Part shown: positions 1-8,058 of the stretch, in pieces
Layout of the letters: each line of letters begins with the position of its first letter
Numbering within the stretch: the first letter of the stretch is position 1
DNA from: DIGJ01 sp036658435
Lineage (GTDB): Bacteria > Bacillota > Clostridia > Lachnospirales > Lachnospiraceae
Assembly (NCBI GenBank): GCA_036658435.1
Contig: JAVXEO010000012.1
Location: forward strand, 1-40,534
Direction: 5' to 3'
Length of the DNA stretch: 40,534 bases
The notes under the pieces: model-generated
The model's input: only the letters and a program-made list of their open reading frames with translations
Told to the model about the DNA's origin: nothing
Databases searched by the model: none
Translations under genes and position numbers: made by a program

Positions 1-12
1 AAGGACTTTAAA

Positions 13-85
13 TGCGCTGCCAGGGGTTCGAACCCTGGACACCCTGATTAAGAGTCAGGTGCTCTGCCAACTGAGCTAGCAACGC
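13..85 (-). tRNA. tRNA-Lys (anticodon CTT)
   Basis: The reverse strand folds as a full cloverleaf. The acceptor stem is GCGTTGC with GCAGCGC and the discriminator is A. The D arm is GCTC/GAGC, and the anticodon stem CCTGA/TCAGG encloses the loop CTCTTAA. The T arm is CAGGG-TTCGAAC-CCCTG. The anticodon CTT (positions 50-52) reads lysine AAG codons. CCA is not encoded. It lies downstream of trxA on the same strand and has its own strong promoter. Confidence 0.96.
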
Positions 86-110
86 ATTGCATTTTTCCAA
101 CGCAAGGATT

Positions 111-139
111 ATTATATCTCATGTTTTCACAAAATGCAA
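111..139 (-). promoter_or_regulatory. Sigma-A promoter of tRNA-Lys
   Basis: On the minus strand, TTGCAT (134-139) and TATAAT (111-116) are separated by exactly 17 bases, about 25 bases upstream of the tRNA 5' end. This close consensus match suits a stable-RNA gene. Confidence 0.8.
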
Positions 140-169
140 GCCCTTTTTTTCACTTTTTTGACAAAAATA

Positions 170-487
170 TTATTTATTCGTCATGATTTTTTCAACCAAT
201 TGGTTTTTAGATATCGCTCCTACGCTAGTCTCTACAACCACTCCATTTTTTATAAATAAAATGGTAGGAATTGACATAACCCTATATTTCTGCGCAACTG
301 CCGGGTTTTCATCCACATTTAATTTACCTATTTTAACACTGCCTACATATTCCTCAGCTAAGGCCGCAATAATTGGTGCCATCATTTTACATGGTCCACA
401 CCAGTCAGCAAAAAAATCTACTACTACCAGTCCTTCTGTTTCTAATGCTTCCTGATTAAAGTTTTCATCTGTAAATTTTAATTCCAT
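170..487 (-). CDS. trxA: Thioredoxin
   Basis: A 105-residue cytoplasmic disulfide reductase that reduces protein disulfides using electrons from thioredoxin reductase. The active site WCGPCK is at residues 29-34, preceded by the usual VVDFFADWC strand. The cis-proline segment MSIPT lies near residue 73. Length is standard for the family and there is no signal peptide. An AAAAGGAGGAAATAAAT ribosome site sits directly before the ATG. It follows a small ORF by two bases and trmB further upstream, so it is probably in one transcript with them. No reductase gene is in the window. Confidence 0.96.
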   Translation of the reverse strand: MELKFTDENFNQEALETEGLVVVDFFADWCGPCKMMAPIIAALAEEYVGSVKIGKLNVDENPAVAQKYRVMSIPTILFIKNGVVVETSVGAISKNQLVEKIMTNK

Positions 488-489
488 AT

Positions 490-687
490 TTATTTCCTCC
501 TTTTATTTTTGCCGGCAAGCAAATCTGAGACTTCATCCCATGAGCGTTTTACCTGCAGCACTCTTTTATTTAAGTTCTTATTATGTGATAGGGTTCCTGC
601 TATCTTCTTCTTCATATTAAAAGAAGGTTTCATATATACAATCATACCCCTTTCGGAATCATGAAACTGCTTTCCTGTTTCCAACAT
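490..687 (-). CDS. Small basic hypothetical protein
   Basis: I do not recognise this 65-residue open frame. It fills the space between trmB and trxA on the same strand, and its stop is two bases from the trxA start, which suggests an operon gene. The product is very basic, with Lys/Arg clusters (MKKK, VKRSW, GKNKRRK at the C-terminus) and no membrane segment. The start is uncertain. The first ATG (687) has no clear ribosome site, while GAAAGGGG lies just before an ATG at 645 and 13 bases before another at 633, giving 51 or 47 residues. It could be a nucleic-acid-binding peptide, a gene remnant or a chance ORF. Confidence 0.42.
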   Translation of the reverse strand: MLETGKQFHDSERGMIVYMKPSFNMKKKIAGTLSHNKNLNKRVLQVKRSWDEVSDLLAGKNKRRK

Positions 688-749
688 CTTTTTATTAGTA
701 TATGCAAATATTAAATCTTTAACCGTAACTAAGTCACATAAGCAGAAAA

Positions 750-1388
750 TCAGGTTCTGTCAGCCACAAGCCGGTTAATAGGTTTTCCTTCTTTTGAAAA
801 TTTTTCTTCATATTCTGTCATTACATTTCCTTCCCTATATTCGCTGTGATGCAAATCGTAGGTATAATTAATTAGATTCCATCCTGCTTCTTTTACTTCC
901 TCCAAAGAAAAATCAAAAAGTTCCCGGTTATCTGTCTTAAAAATAACCTGTCCCTCCGGTGACAAAATTTCCTGATATCTTGCAAGAAACTGTCTTGAAG
1001 TAAGTCTTCTCTTTACATGACGCTCTTTTGGCCATGGATCCGAAAAATTAAGGTAAATACGTTTTACTTCCCCTTTTTCGAAAATTTCTGCGATCTCCTC
1101 TGCATTCATTTCAATATAGAAGAGATTTCCAAGATCCACTTCCTCACGTTTTTCAAGAGCACGTAATAGCACACTGGAATATCTTTCAATGCCCACATAG
1201 TTTATGTCCGGATTCTGTCCTGCCAATTCCTGTATGAATTTTCCCTTTCCCATACCAATTTCAATCTGTATGGGGTTACTGTTTCCAAAAACCTCCTTCC
1301 ATCTTCCTTTCCATAGCTTTGGTTCCTGAATTACAAAAGCATCCCTTGCAATCCTGTCTTTTGCTCCGGGTATATTTCTAAGCCGCAT
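750..1388 (-). CDS. trmB: tRNA (guanine-N7-)-methyltransferase
   Basis: A 212-residue class I methyltransferase that places N7-methylguanosine at position 46 in the tRNA variable loop, using S-adenosylmethionine. The SAM-binding glycine loop IEIGMGKGKF is at about residues 42-51. The family signature NFSDPWPKERHVKRRL lies near 114-129, and the C-terminal TEYEEKF segment is typical. Length matches the family. ATAAAGGAGAAACGG precedes the ATG, with a strong promoter upstream. It is divergent from the ATPase operon and is followed by the small ORF and trxA. Confidence 0.95.
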   Translation of the reverse strand: MRLRNIPGAKDRIARDAFVIQEPKLWKGRWKEVFGNSNPIQIEIGMGKGKFIQELAGQNPDINYVGIERYSSVLLRALEKREEVDLGNLFYIEMNAEEIAEIFEKGEVKRIYLNFSDPWPKERHVKRRLTSRQFLARYQEILSPEGQVIFKTDNRELFDFSLEEVKEAGWNLINYTYDLHHSEYREGNVMTEYEEKFSKEGKPINRLVADRT

Positions 1389-1421
1389 CCGTTTCTCCTT
1401 TATAAGAAATTTATTTCTTTG

Positions 1422-1450
1422 ATTATATCTTTTTCTTTTATTTTAGTCAA
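1422..1450 (-). promoter_or_regulatory. Sigma-A promoter of trmB
   Basis: TTGACT (1445-1450) and TATAAT (1422-1427) on the minus strand are 17 bases apart, about 35 bases before the trmB start. The divergent ATPase operon begins at 1593. I saw no equally good plus-strand promoter in 1450-1590, where the best -10 is TATTAT at 1552 without a good -35. Confidence 0.75.
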
Positions 1451-1592
1451 ACAAATCTATTTTTCTTTTTTATAGTGATATTGCACAATTACAAAGTCTC
1501 AAAATTGAAAATTGTTTATGTATTGGCTATTTCTTTTTTTAAAAAAAGGTGTATTATGTTAATAGTAAATTAAAAGAAAGGGGTTTTAATAC

Positions 1593-1904
1593 ATGGAGAA
1601 AGTAATTAACCTTTTAAACGATATTGAAGAAAAGGCAACTTCCATTGTAGACCATACATCCGTTGAGAAAAAAGCACTTTATCAGCAGCTGGCAAAAGAT
1701 ATACAGAAGTTGGATGACCATATTTCAAAAGAAACCCAAACGAAGTTGGATGTAATTCGTCAGAAAATGAATGGTGAGATGGAAGAAGCGAAAATAGACC
1801 TTCATTCCTCCTTTGAAAAAAACATGAAGCATTTAGAATCGGATTACAGTAAAAATCATGACATTTATACAGAAACCATCTTCCAGCATATCATTAATGA
1901 ATAA
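1593..1904 (+). CDS. A/V-type ATPase subunit H/G-like (stalk coiled coil)
   Basis: A 103-residue, highly charged, almost wholly alpha-helical protein without a membrane segment. It is the first gene of the A/V-ATPase operon, 15 bases before subunit C, with AAAGAAAGGGG before the ATG. Its position, size and heptad-like spacing fit the small peripheral-stalk subunit (subunit H/G, NtpF or AhaH type) that pairs with subunit E to hold the catalytic head still. The assignment rests on context and composition because this family diverges quickly in sequence. Confidence 0.72.
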   Translation: MEKVINLLNDIEEKATSIVDHTSVEKKALYQQLAKDIQKLDDHISKETQTKLDVIRQKMNGEMEEAKIDLHSSFEKNMKHLESDYSKNHDIYTETIFQHIINE

Positions 1905-1919
1905 TAGGAGGATGATATT

Positions 1920-2979
1920 ATGTTTACTGACTTACTAACTTATAGCGGTATTGTCACAAAAACAAAGGCAATGGAAGCTCGGTTGATTTCTATTCATGAT
2001 TATGAAAGCATATCTAATTTGACCTCCGTTACCGATTTCATAAATTTTTTGAAAGTGCAGCCTTCCTATAAAGATTTGTTTGCCGGCTGTGATGAACGGC
2101 TTCTACATCGAAACGAAATCGAACATATTATAAATAATGCTCTTTACTTAGATTATGCAAAGTTATTTCGTTTTGCAAATGGAAAGCAACGTGGGTCTTT
2201 GGATCTGCTATTTTTTCGTTACGAGGTAAATATACTGAAGTCTTGTCTTCAGAATTTATTTAGCAAGGATCCCGGTTATGATTTATNNNNNNNNNNATTT
2301 ATCTTTATTTGAACCATTTTTCCAAAAACATTCCCATTTGGATATTCGGAAACTTTCTGGTTCCGAAACCTTAGATGAATTTATTAATTATTTAAAAGAT
2401 ACTCCGTATTTTGACTTGTTTCGCCACATACAGCAAACTGCAGATGGTACTTTGTATGATTTCGAAGTGCAGCTGGATATTTTTTACTATATGACCATTT
2501 GGAAACTGCGAAAAAGAGTTTCCAGATCAAAGGATCAAAAAGCATTTACGGATATCATAGGAAAAGAAATTGATTTTTTAAATATGATGTGGATTTATCG
2601 TTCTAAAAAATATTATGACGTAGATTCCACTCATATCTATTCTTCCATCATACCCATTCATTATAAGTTAAAATCAAATGAACTAATGAATATGATTGAA
2701 TCCGCAACACTGGAAGAATTTATTTCTGTGATGGAAAGTACCTATTATCGCTCAGAGAATGCAGACATGAAAGATACACATTTTTCTGTGGAAAGTTTAT
2801 TTTATCAAAAGCGCAATCATTTATACCGCATGAATATGAAAAAATATCCAAACTCCATGTGTACCATTCATCATTTCCTTTTTATGAAAGAATTGGAAAT
2901 AGATCGGCTTACCACTTCTCTAGAGTGCATCCGCTATGGACTGGAACCGGCGGATACATTAAATTACATTCTTAAGTAA
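1920..2979 (+). CDS. ntpC: A/V-type ATPase subunit C (interrupted by an N gap)
   Basis: This is the AC39/V0d-like central subunit that sits as a socket between the rotor ring and the central shaft. The reading frame runs from MFTDLLTYSG to the N block at 2287, then resumes in another apparent frame to the stop at 2977-2979. Both sides of the N block carry ATTTAT. Dropping the Ns and one copy gives the continuous frame ...DPGYDLSLFEPFF..., 347 residues in all, which is a normal length for the family. I therefore treat it as one intact gene. TAGGAGGATGATATT precedes the ATG. It lies between the stalk gene and subunit I. Confidence 0.9.
2287..2296. other. Assembly gap (10 N) inside ntpC
   Basis: Ten Ns flanked on both sides by the hexamer ATTTAT. 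The two flanking coding frames join in frame if the hexamers are overlapped, so the gap is probably a scaffold placeholder between overlapping contig ends and not missing sequence. Confidence 0.85.
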
Positions 2980-2992
2980 AGGAGACGTAGCT

Positions 2993-4903
2993 TTGATTGA
3001 GAAAATGAAGTATCTCAACATTACCGGTCCTAAAGATGACATCGATCGTGTTGTAGATATCTATTTAAACAAACATGAAATACATTTAGAAAATGCTCTC
3101 ACCGAACTGGGGAGCGACCAGGATGTAAAGCCTTTTATTGAAATGAATCCCTATAAAGAGCTTTTAAACAAATCACAAATGCTAGTAGACCGATTGAGTA
3201 AAGATATTCCCTGTGCTCAACATGAAATGTCTGCTTCCGAAGCTTCTGAAATTATTAATAAGTCCTACTCCCTTATGGACAAGTTGGTGGAGAAACATCA
3301 GGATATTAAAGAAGAAAAAAAGCATCTGACTACTCTTATTAATCAAATTGAGCCCTTTCGGATGTTGGATTTTGAATTAGATAAAATACAGCATTTCAAT
3401 TTTATACGCTTTCGTTTTGGACGAATTGCACATGAATATTATAATAAATTCACTCGTTTTGTCTATGACAATTTAAACACCGTATTCTATGAATGTGAGC
3501 GCAATGCGGAGTATGTATGGGGAGTCTATTTTTCTCCCGCTACTGCTTCCGATCAGGTAGATGCCGTTTATGCTTCCCTGCATTTTGAACGTATTGAATT
3601 AGCAAACGAATACGAAGGCACCCCTGAAGAGGCTTATCAGGTATTGGTTAAGCGCATGCATAAGGTACGTGCCAAAGGAAAAGAAATAAAGAATAAGATA
3701 AAGAAGAAACTGGATGAACAGGGTTCTGAAATTCTTTTAGCTTTCCAGACTCTCCAGCGTTTGTCCGACAATTTTGATATTCGAAAAATGGCCGTATGCA
3801 CAGACAATCCTCATACCGATCAGGTATTTTATATTCTCTGTGGTTGGATGAGTGCAAAGGATACGAAGGCCTTAATCAAAGAAATTAAAGATGACCCGAA
3901 GGTTTACTGTATTACACAGGTCGCCAAAGATGACGACAAAGAAACTCCCCCAACGAAGCTTCACAATCCTAAATTTTTCAAACCATTTGAAATGTTTATA
4001 AAAATGTATGGTCTTCCTGCTTACGACGAAATGGATCCCACCATATTTGTAGCACTTACCTATACTTTAATTTTTGGAATTATGTTTGGTGATGTAGGCC
4101 AGGGATTTTGTCTGGCCGTGGGAGGATTACTACTTTATAAGCTAAAGCATATCAATCTCGCCGGTATCGTTTCCGTTGCAGGCGTTTGGTCCACTGTATT
4201 TGGTTTTATGTATGGTAGTGTTTTTGGTTTTGAAGATGTCTTCCCAGCTCTTTGGCGAAGACCGATGGATAATATTATGAGTACCTTAATTACCGCTGTC
4301 ATTTTTGGTGTTGTATTGATTCTGATTGCTATGGTTCTCAATATAATAAATGCCATTCATTCCCACGATTTGGGACGATTGCTTTTTGATCCAAGCGGTA
4401 TTGCCGGAATTCTTGTATATGGTGGTGTGGCTGCCTGTGTTGGTTTTTACTTTTTAGGTTACCAGCTTCCTGCTACTATTATTTTAGTACTTTTATTCGG
4501 AATACCTTTGCTGTGTATTATGTTAAAAGAACCATTGAGCAATTTAATTGAGCGAAAAAAACATATTTTCCCAGCGGGTGGGAAAGCCATGTTTTTTGTG
4601 GAAGCTTTTGTTGAATTATTTGATGTTGTGTTAAGTTACGCAACCAATACCATTTCCTTTGTCCGTGTTGGTGCTTTTGCATTAAGTCATGCCGGCATGA
4701 TGGCTGTTGTTCTTTCCCTTGCAGGGATTGAAAATGGCGGTGGAAATTTATTTGTAATTATTATTGGCAACATTGCGGTAGCCGGTCTGGAAGGTCTTGT
4801 TGTTGGTATTCAGGTACTTAGACTGGAATACTATGAAATGTTCAGCCGTTTCTATAAAGGTACCGGACGAGAGTTTCGTCCATTTAAATCAGTTAATAAA
4901 TAG
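2993..4903 (+). CDS. ntpI: A/V-type ATPase subunit I (membrane stator, subunit a-like)
   Basis: This 636-residue stator supplies the ion half-channels next to the rotor ring and anchors the peripheral stalks. The N-terminal half (about 1-340) is soluble, charged and helical. The C-terminal half holds about seven to eight membrane helices, beginning with the PAYDEMDPT and FGIMFGDVGQG segments typical of the family. The conserved FVELFDVVLSYATNTISFVRVGAFALSHAG stretch is at roughly 541-570, with the channel arginine in SFVRVGAF. The start is TTG at 2993, supported by GGAG eight bases upstream; the ATG four codons later lacks that spacing. It lies 13 bases after ntpC and is followed by ntpK. Confidence 0.95.
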   Translation: MIEKMKYLNITGPKDDIDRVVDIYLNKHEIHLENALTELGSDQDVKPFIEMNPYKELLNKSQMLVDRLSKDIPCAQHEMSASEASEIINKSYSLMDKLVEKHQDIKEEKKHLTTLINQIEPFRMLDFELDKIQHFNFIRFRFGRIAHEYYNKFTRFVYDNLNTVFYECERNAEYVWGVYFSPATASDQVDAVYASLHFERIELANEYEGTPEEAYQVLVKRMHKVRAKGKEIKNKIKKKLDEQGSEILLAFQTLQRLSDNFDIRKMAVCTDNPHTDQVFYILCGWMSAKDTKALIKEIKDDPKVYCITQVAKDDDKETPPTKLHNPKFFKPFEMFIKMYGLPAYDEMDPTIFVALTYTLIFGIMFGDVGQGFCLAVGGLLLYKLKHINLAGIVSVAGVWSTVFGFMYGSVFGFEDVFPALWRRPMDNIMSTLITAVIFGVVLILIAMVLNIINAIHSHDLGRLLFDPSGIAGILVYGGVAACVGFYFLGYQLPATIILVLLFGIPLLCIMLKEPLSNLIERKKHIFPAGGKAMFFVEAFVELFDVVLSYATNTISFVRVGAFALSHAGMMAVVLSLAGIENGGGNLFVIIIGNIAVAGLEGLVVGIQVLRLEYYEMFSRFYKGTGREFRPFKSVNK

Positions 4904-4916
4904 GAGGATTTTTATC

Positions 4917-5336
4917 ATGACAACAAAAATTATTTTATTAAGCATTTTAGTTTTAAGCTTTATCATTCCTTTTGGTGTATATCTTTTAGGAGAGAAGAAA
5001 AAAGGAAGCTTCAAAGCAGCCCTTGGATTTAATGCTCTTTTCTTTTTTGGAACCTTAATTACAGCAGATATCTTAATGTTCAGCGGAAAAGTTTCTGCTG
5101 CAGATGCTGGAGCCGCTGCTTCCAGTGCTGTGGATGGATGGAAATATTTAGCTGCTGCTTTAGCAACCGGAATGTCTTGTATTGGTGCCGGAATCGCCGT
5201 AGCAAGCGCTGCTAGTGCCGCTATTGGAGCTTTAAGTGAAGATTCCTCTGTCATGGGTAAAGCACTTATCTTCGTTGCTCTTGCAGAGTCTGTTGCATTA
5301 TATGGTTTATTGATTTCATTCTCTATCTTAGGTTAA
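4917..5336 (+). CDS. ntpK: A/V-type ATPase subunit K (rotor-ring proteolipid)
   Basis: A 139-residue membrane protein forming the c-like rotor ring. Four hydrophobic segments are visible at about 4-24, 34-56, 75-105 and 114-138, i.e. two hairpins. Only the second hairpin carries the ion-binding carboxylate, Glu124 in ALAESVALYG, followed by Ser125 and Tyr129. The third helix (GAGIAVASAA) has no glutamine at the place where sodium-binding rings usually have one, so ion choice is unclear. I start at the ATG at 4917 because TAGGAGG precedes it. The frame is open further upstream, but that part overlaps ntpI and is not proteolipid-like. Confidence 0.95.
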   Translation: MTTKIILLSILVLSFIIPFGVYLLGEKKKGSFKAALGFNALFFFGTLITADILMFSGKVSAADAGAAASSAVDGWKYLAAALATGMSCIGAGIAVASAASAAIGALSEDSSVMGKALIFVALAESVALYGLLISFSILG

Positions 5337-5367
5337 GTAAAGTAATGGCATAAAAAGGAGCATTTTT

Positions 5368-5676
5368 ATGAAAATGTTTTTAATTAGTGATAATATAGAT
5401 ACCTTAACAGGTATGCGCCTTGCAGGTGTGGAAGGCGTTGTCATTCATTCAAAAAAGCACTTGCATCAACAGTTAGAAAAGGCATTCTCCGATAAAGAAA
5501 TCGGTATCCTTCTGTTGACAGAAAAATTTGGCCGCGAATTTCCGGACATCATTGATGAAGTAAAGCTTAACCGCCGTCTTCCTTTGATTGTAGAAATTCC
5601 TGACCGACATGGAACCGGTCGCGATCCAAACTTCATTATGAAGTATGTAAATGAAGCGATTGGTTTAAAGATATAA
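5368..5676 (+). CDS. A/V-type ATPase subunit F
   Basis: A 102-residue central-shaft subunit that binds subunit D and regulates rotation. The N-terminus MKMFLISDNIDTLTGMRLAGV has the family pattern of a short strand followed by a glycine-containing turn and the RLAGV helix. IGILLLTEKF and LPLIVEIPDRHG follow as the Rossmann-like core strands. AAAAAGGAGCATTTTT precedes the ATG. It sits between the proteolipid and subunit E, as in other bacterial A/V-ATPase operons. Naming differs between systems (AtpF or NtpG), so no symbol is given. Confidence 0.92.
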   Translation: MKMFLISDNIDTLTGMRLAGVEGVVIHSKKHLHQQLEKAFSDKEIGILLLTEKFGREFPDIIDEVKLNRRLPLIVEIPDRHGTGRDPNFIMKYVNEAIGLKI

Positions 5677-5688
5677 GGAGGTTTAAGT

Positions 5689-6255
5689 ATGACCTTAGAC
5701 GAAAAATTACGTGTATTTTATGACTCAACGATTGCAGATGCTAACAAGCAAAGCGAAAATATTCTTTTTGAATATCAAGAATCTTTGAAAAACATATATG
5801 AAGAACATAAAAAAGAAGCAGAAGAAAAAGCTGCCTTTACTCTGGAATTAGAAGCAAAAAAATTAGTACAGGATAAGAACAAGATGCTTTCACTGGATAA
5901 TCTGGATTTCAAACGGCAGATAAAGGAAAAAACCGAAGCCCTAAAAGATATTCTCTTTGAGGAAGTAATGAATAAATTAACTTCCTTTATGAAGACAGAA
6001 GATTATTTTATTCTTTTGGAGAAACAGATTCGTGAGGCAGCCTCTTTTGCAAGAGGAGATCATATAACGATTTACATCAATCAATCTGACTTGAATAAAA
6101 AAGAAAGTTTAGAAGAAAAGACCGGTGTTTCTCTCACAGCTAGCACTTTTGATTTTTGGGGTGGAACCAGGGCCGTTATTCATGAAAAAAATATTTTAAT
6201 TGACCGCTCTTTTTCTACGAAATTTTCAGAAGAAAAAGATTCGTTCTCATTATAA
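5689..6255 (+). CDS. ntpE: A/V-type ATPase subunit E (peripheral stalk)
   Basis: A 188-residue stalk protein. Residues about 1-85 form a long charged helix rich in Glu, Lys and Ala, suited to a coiled coil with the small H/G subunit. The C-terminal part, including KEEAAS-like and TFDFWGGTRAVIHEKNILID elements, matches the globular head that binds subunit B. Length is typical. TAAGGAGGTTTAAGT precedes the ATG. It ends 18 bases before subunit A. Confidence 0.9.
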   Translation: MTLDEKLRVFYDSTIADANKQSENILFEYQESLKNIYEEHKKEAEEKAAFTLELEAKKLVQDKNKMLSLDNLDFKRQIKEKTEALKDILFEEVMNKLTSFMKTEDYFILLEKQIREAASFARGDHITIYINQSDLNKKESLEEKTGVSLTASTFDFWGGTRAVIHEKNILIDRSFSTKFSEEKDSFSL

Positions 6256-6273
6256 AAGGAGGTTATGTAAGCA

Positions 6274-8043
6274 ATGACGCAGACTACAGGTAAAATTTAT
6301 GGTATAAATGGTCCTGTCATTTATCTAAGTGGTAACCTCGGATTTAAAATGGCTGAGATGGTTTATGTAGGAAAAGATCATCTGGTCGGAGAAGTTATCG
6401 GTCTGACAAAAGACAAAACAACTATTCAGGTTTATGAAGAAACCACCGGATTAAAACCGGGAGAAGAAGTTACCGGTTCCGGTGCTTCCCTCTCTGTAAC
6501 CTTAGGACCCGGTATTTTAAGTAATATATATGATGGAATTGAACGTCCATTAAAAGAAATTGCAAAATCAGCGGGCGCTTTCATTCCCCGCGGTGTTGCC
6601 ACAAGTTCTTTGGATACTGAGAAACTTTGGGATGTACACGTTACTGTAAAAAAAGGCGATATGGTTTATGGTGGAACCATTATAGCGGAAGTTCCTGAAA
6701 CAACCGCCATTGTACACAAATCTATGGTTCCTCCAAACATCTTTGGAACGGTAACAAAAGTAGTATCTGACGGAGCCTATACCGTTTTGGATCCGATTAT
6801 CACCATACAGTGCAGTGATGGACAGGAAAAAGAAATTTCTTTACTGCAAAAATGGCCCATTCGTGTACCCCGTCCAACGGCAAAACGTTTTCCACTAGAT
6901 AAGCCTCTCTTGACAGGTCAGCGTATTTTTGATTCTCTTTTTCCTATTGCAAAAGGTGGTACTGCAGCAATTCCCGGAGGTTTCGGAACCGGAAAAACTA
7001 TGACCCAGCATCAGCTTGCAAAATGGTCCGATGCTGATATTATTGTCTATATCGGTTGTGGGGAACGAGGAAATGAAATGACCAATGTTTTGGAGGAATT
7101 CTCTGAACTGGTGGATCCAAAATCGGGAAATCTTTTACTGGCTCGTACTGTTTTAATTGCAAATACGTCCAATATGCCGGTAGCTGCCCGTGAAGCCAGT
7201 ATTTATACTGGTATTACTTTGGCTGAATATTACCGCGACATGGGATATCATGTGGCAATTATGGCAGATTCTACTTCAAGATGGGCAGAAGCTCTTCGTG
7301 AATTATCCGGTCGTTTGGAAGAAATGCCTGCTGAAGAAGGGTTTCCTGCTTACTTAGCTTCCCGTCTCTCCGCATTTTATGAACGAGCTGGATATATGGG
7401 TAACTTAAATGGGACCGAAGGAAGTGTAACCATTATTGGTGCTGTTTCTCCTCAAGGCGGTGATTTTTCTGAGCCCGTTACCCAGAATACAAAACGTTTT
7501 GTCCGCTGCTTTTTTGCATTGGATAAGTCTCTTGCCTACGCAAGACATTTTCCTGCCATACACTGGCTGAACAGCTATAGTGAATACGTTACGGATTTGG
7601 CTCCATGGTTTACCACAAATGTACATAGTGATTTTGTAAACTATCGGAATCAATTGCTTAGTCTTCTAAGTCAGGAAAATAGTTTAAATGAAATCGTAAA
7701 ATTAATTGGTAGTGATGTTTTACCGGACGATCAGAAATTAGTACTTGAAATTTCTCGTATCATTCGCCTTGGTTTCCTTCAGCAAAATGCTTTTCATCCG
7801 GAAGATACTTATGTTCCCATGGAAAAGCAATATAAGATGATGGAAATTATTCTCTATCTATATGATAAATGCAGGAAACTCGTAGCTATGAGTATGCCAA
7901 TGACCTTAATCCGTGAAGATAAGATTTTTGAAAAGCTGGTTTCTATAAAATATGATATTGCAAATAATGAACTAGAAAAATTTGATGAATATAAGCAAAT
8001 GATTGACGACTTCTATAACCGTCTCATTGCCACAAATGCATAA
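6274..8043 (+). CDS. ntpA: A/V-type ATPase catalytic subunit A
   Basis: The 589-residue catalytic subunit of the soluble head, with the full length expected including the non-homologous insert absent from F-type beta subunits. The P-loop GGFGTGKT is at residues 235-242, followed by the GCGERGNEM catalytic glutamate segment and the ADSTSRWAEALRE stretch. It alternates with subunit B in the hexameric head and hydrolyses or makes ATP. AAAGGAGG lies upstream of the ATG. Such operons may run as ATP-driven ion pumps or as synthases; the sequence does not decide which. Confidence 0.98.
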   Translation: MTQTTGKIYGINGPVIYLSGNLGFKMAEMVYVGKDHLVGEVIGLTKDKTTIQVYEETTGLKPGEEVTGSGASLSVTLGPGILSNIYDGIERPLKEIAKSAGAFIPRGVATSSLDTEKLWDVHVTVKKGDMVYGGTIIAEVPETTAIVHKSMVPPNIFGTVTKVVSDGAYTVLDPIITIQCSDGQEKEISLLQKWPIRVPRPTAKRFPLDKPLLTGQRIFDSLFPIAKGGTAAIPGGFGTGKTMTQHQLAKWSDADIIVYIGCGERGNEMTNVLEEFSELVDPKSGNLLLARTVLIANTSNMPVAAREASIYTGITLAEYYRDMGYHVAIMADSTSRWAEALRELSGRLEEMPAEEGFPAYLASRLSAFYERAGYMGNLNGTEGSVTIIGAVSPQGGDFSEPVTQNTKRFVRCFFALDKSLAYARHFPAIHWLNSYSEYVTDLAPWFTTNVHSDFVNYRNQLLSLLSQENSLNEIVKLIGSDVLPDDQKLVLEISRIIRLGFLQQNAFHPEDTYVPMEKQYKMMEIILYLYDKCRKLVAMSMPMTLIREDKIFEKLVSIKYDIANNELEKFDEYKQMIDDFYNRLIATNA

Positions 8044-8058
8044 GGAAGGGATGAAATT

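Noticed and set aside
1451..1592. Promoter of the ATPase operon
   Set aside because: TATTAT (1552-1557) lacks a -35 box at suitable distance, and TTGAAA near 1505 has only a poor -10, so no confident call is possible.
2278..2979. A separate gene for the second half of ntpC
   Set aside because: The apparent start lies beside the N block, there is no ribosome site, and the frame joins ntpC once the repeated ATTTAT is merged.
4797..4916. N-terminal extension of ntpK
   Set aside because: It overlaps ntpI in another frame; the ATG at 4917 has TAGGAGG and the product then has normal proteolipid length.
4889..5254. Antisense Ala-rich frame over ntpK
   Set aside because: It is the reverse-strand shadow of the Ala/Gly-rich proteolipid helices, with no start signal.
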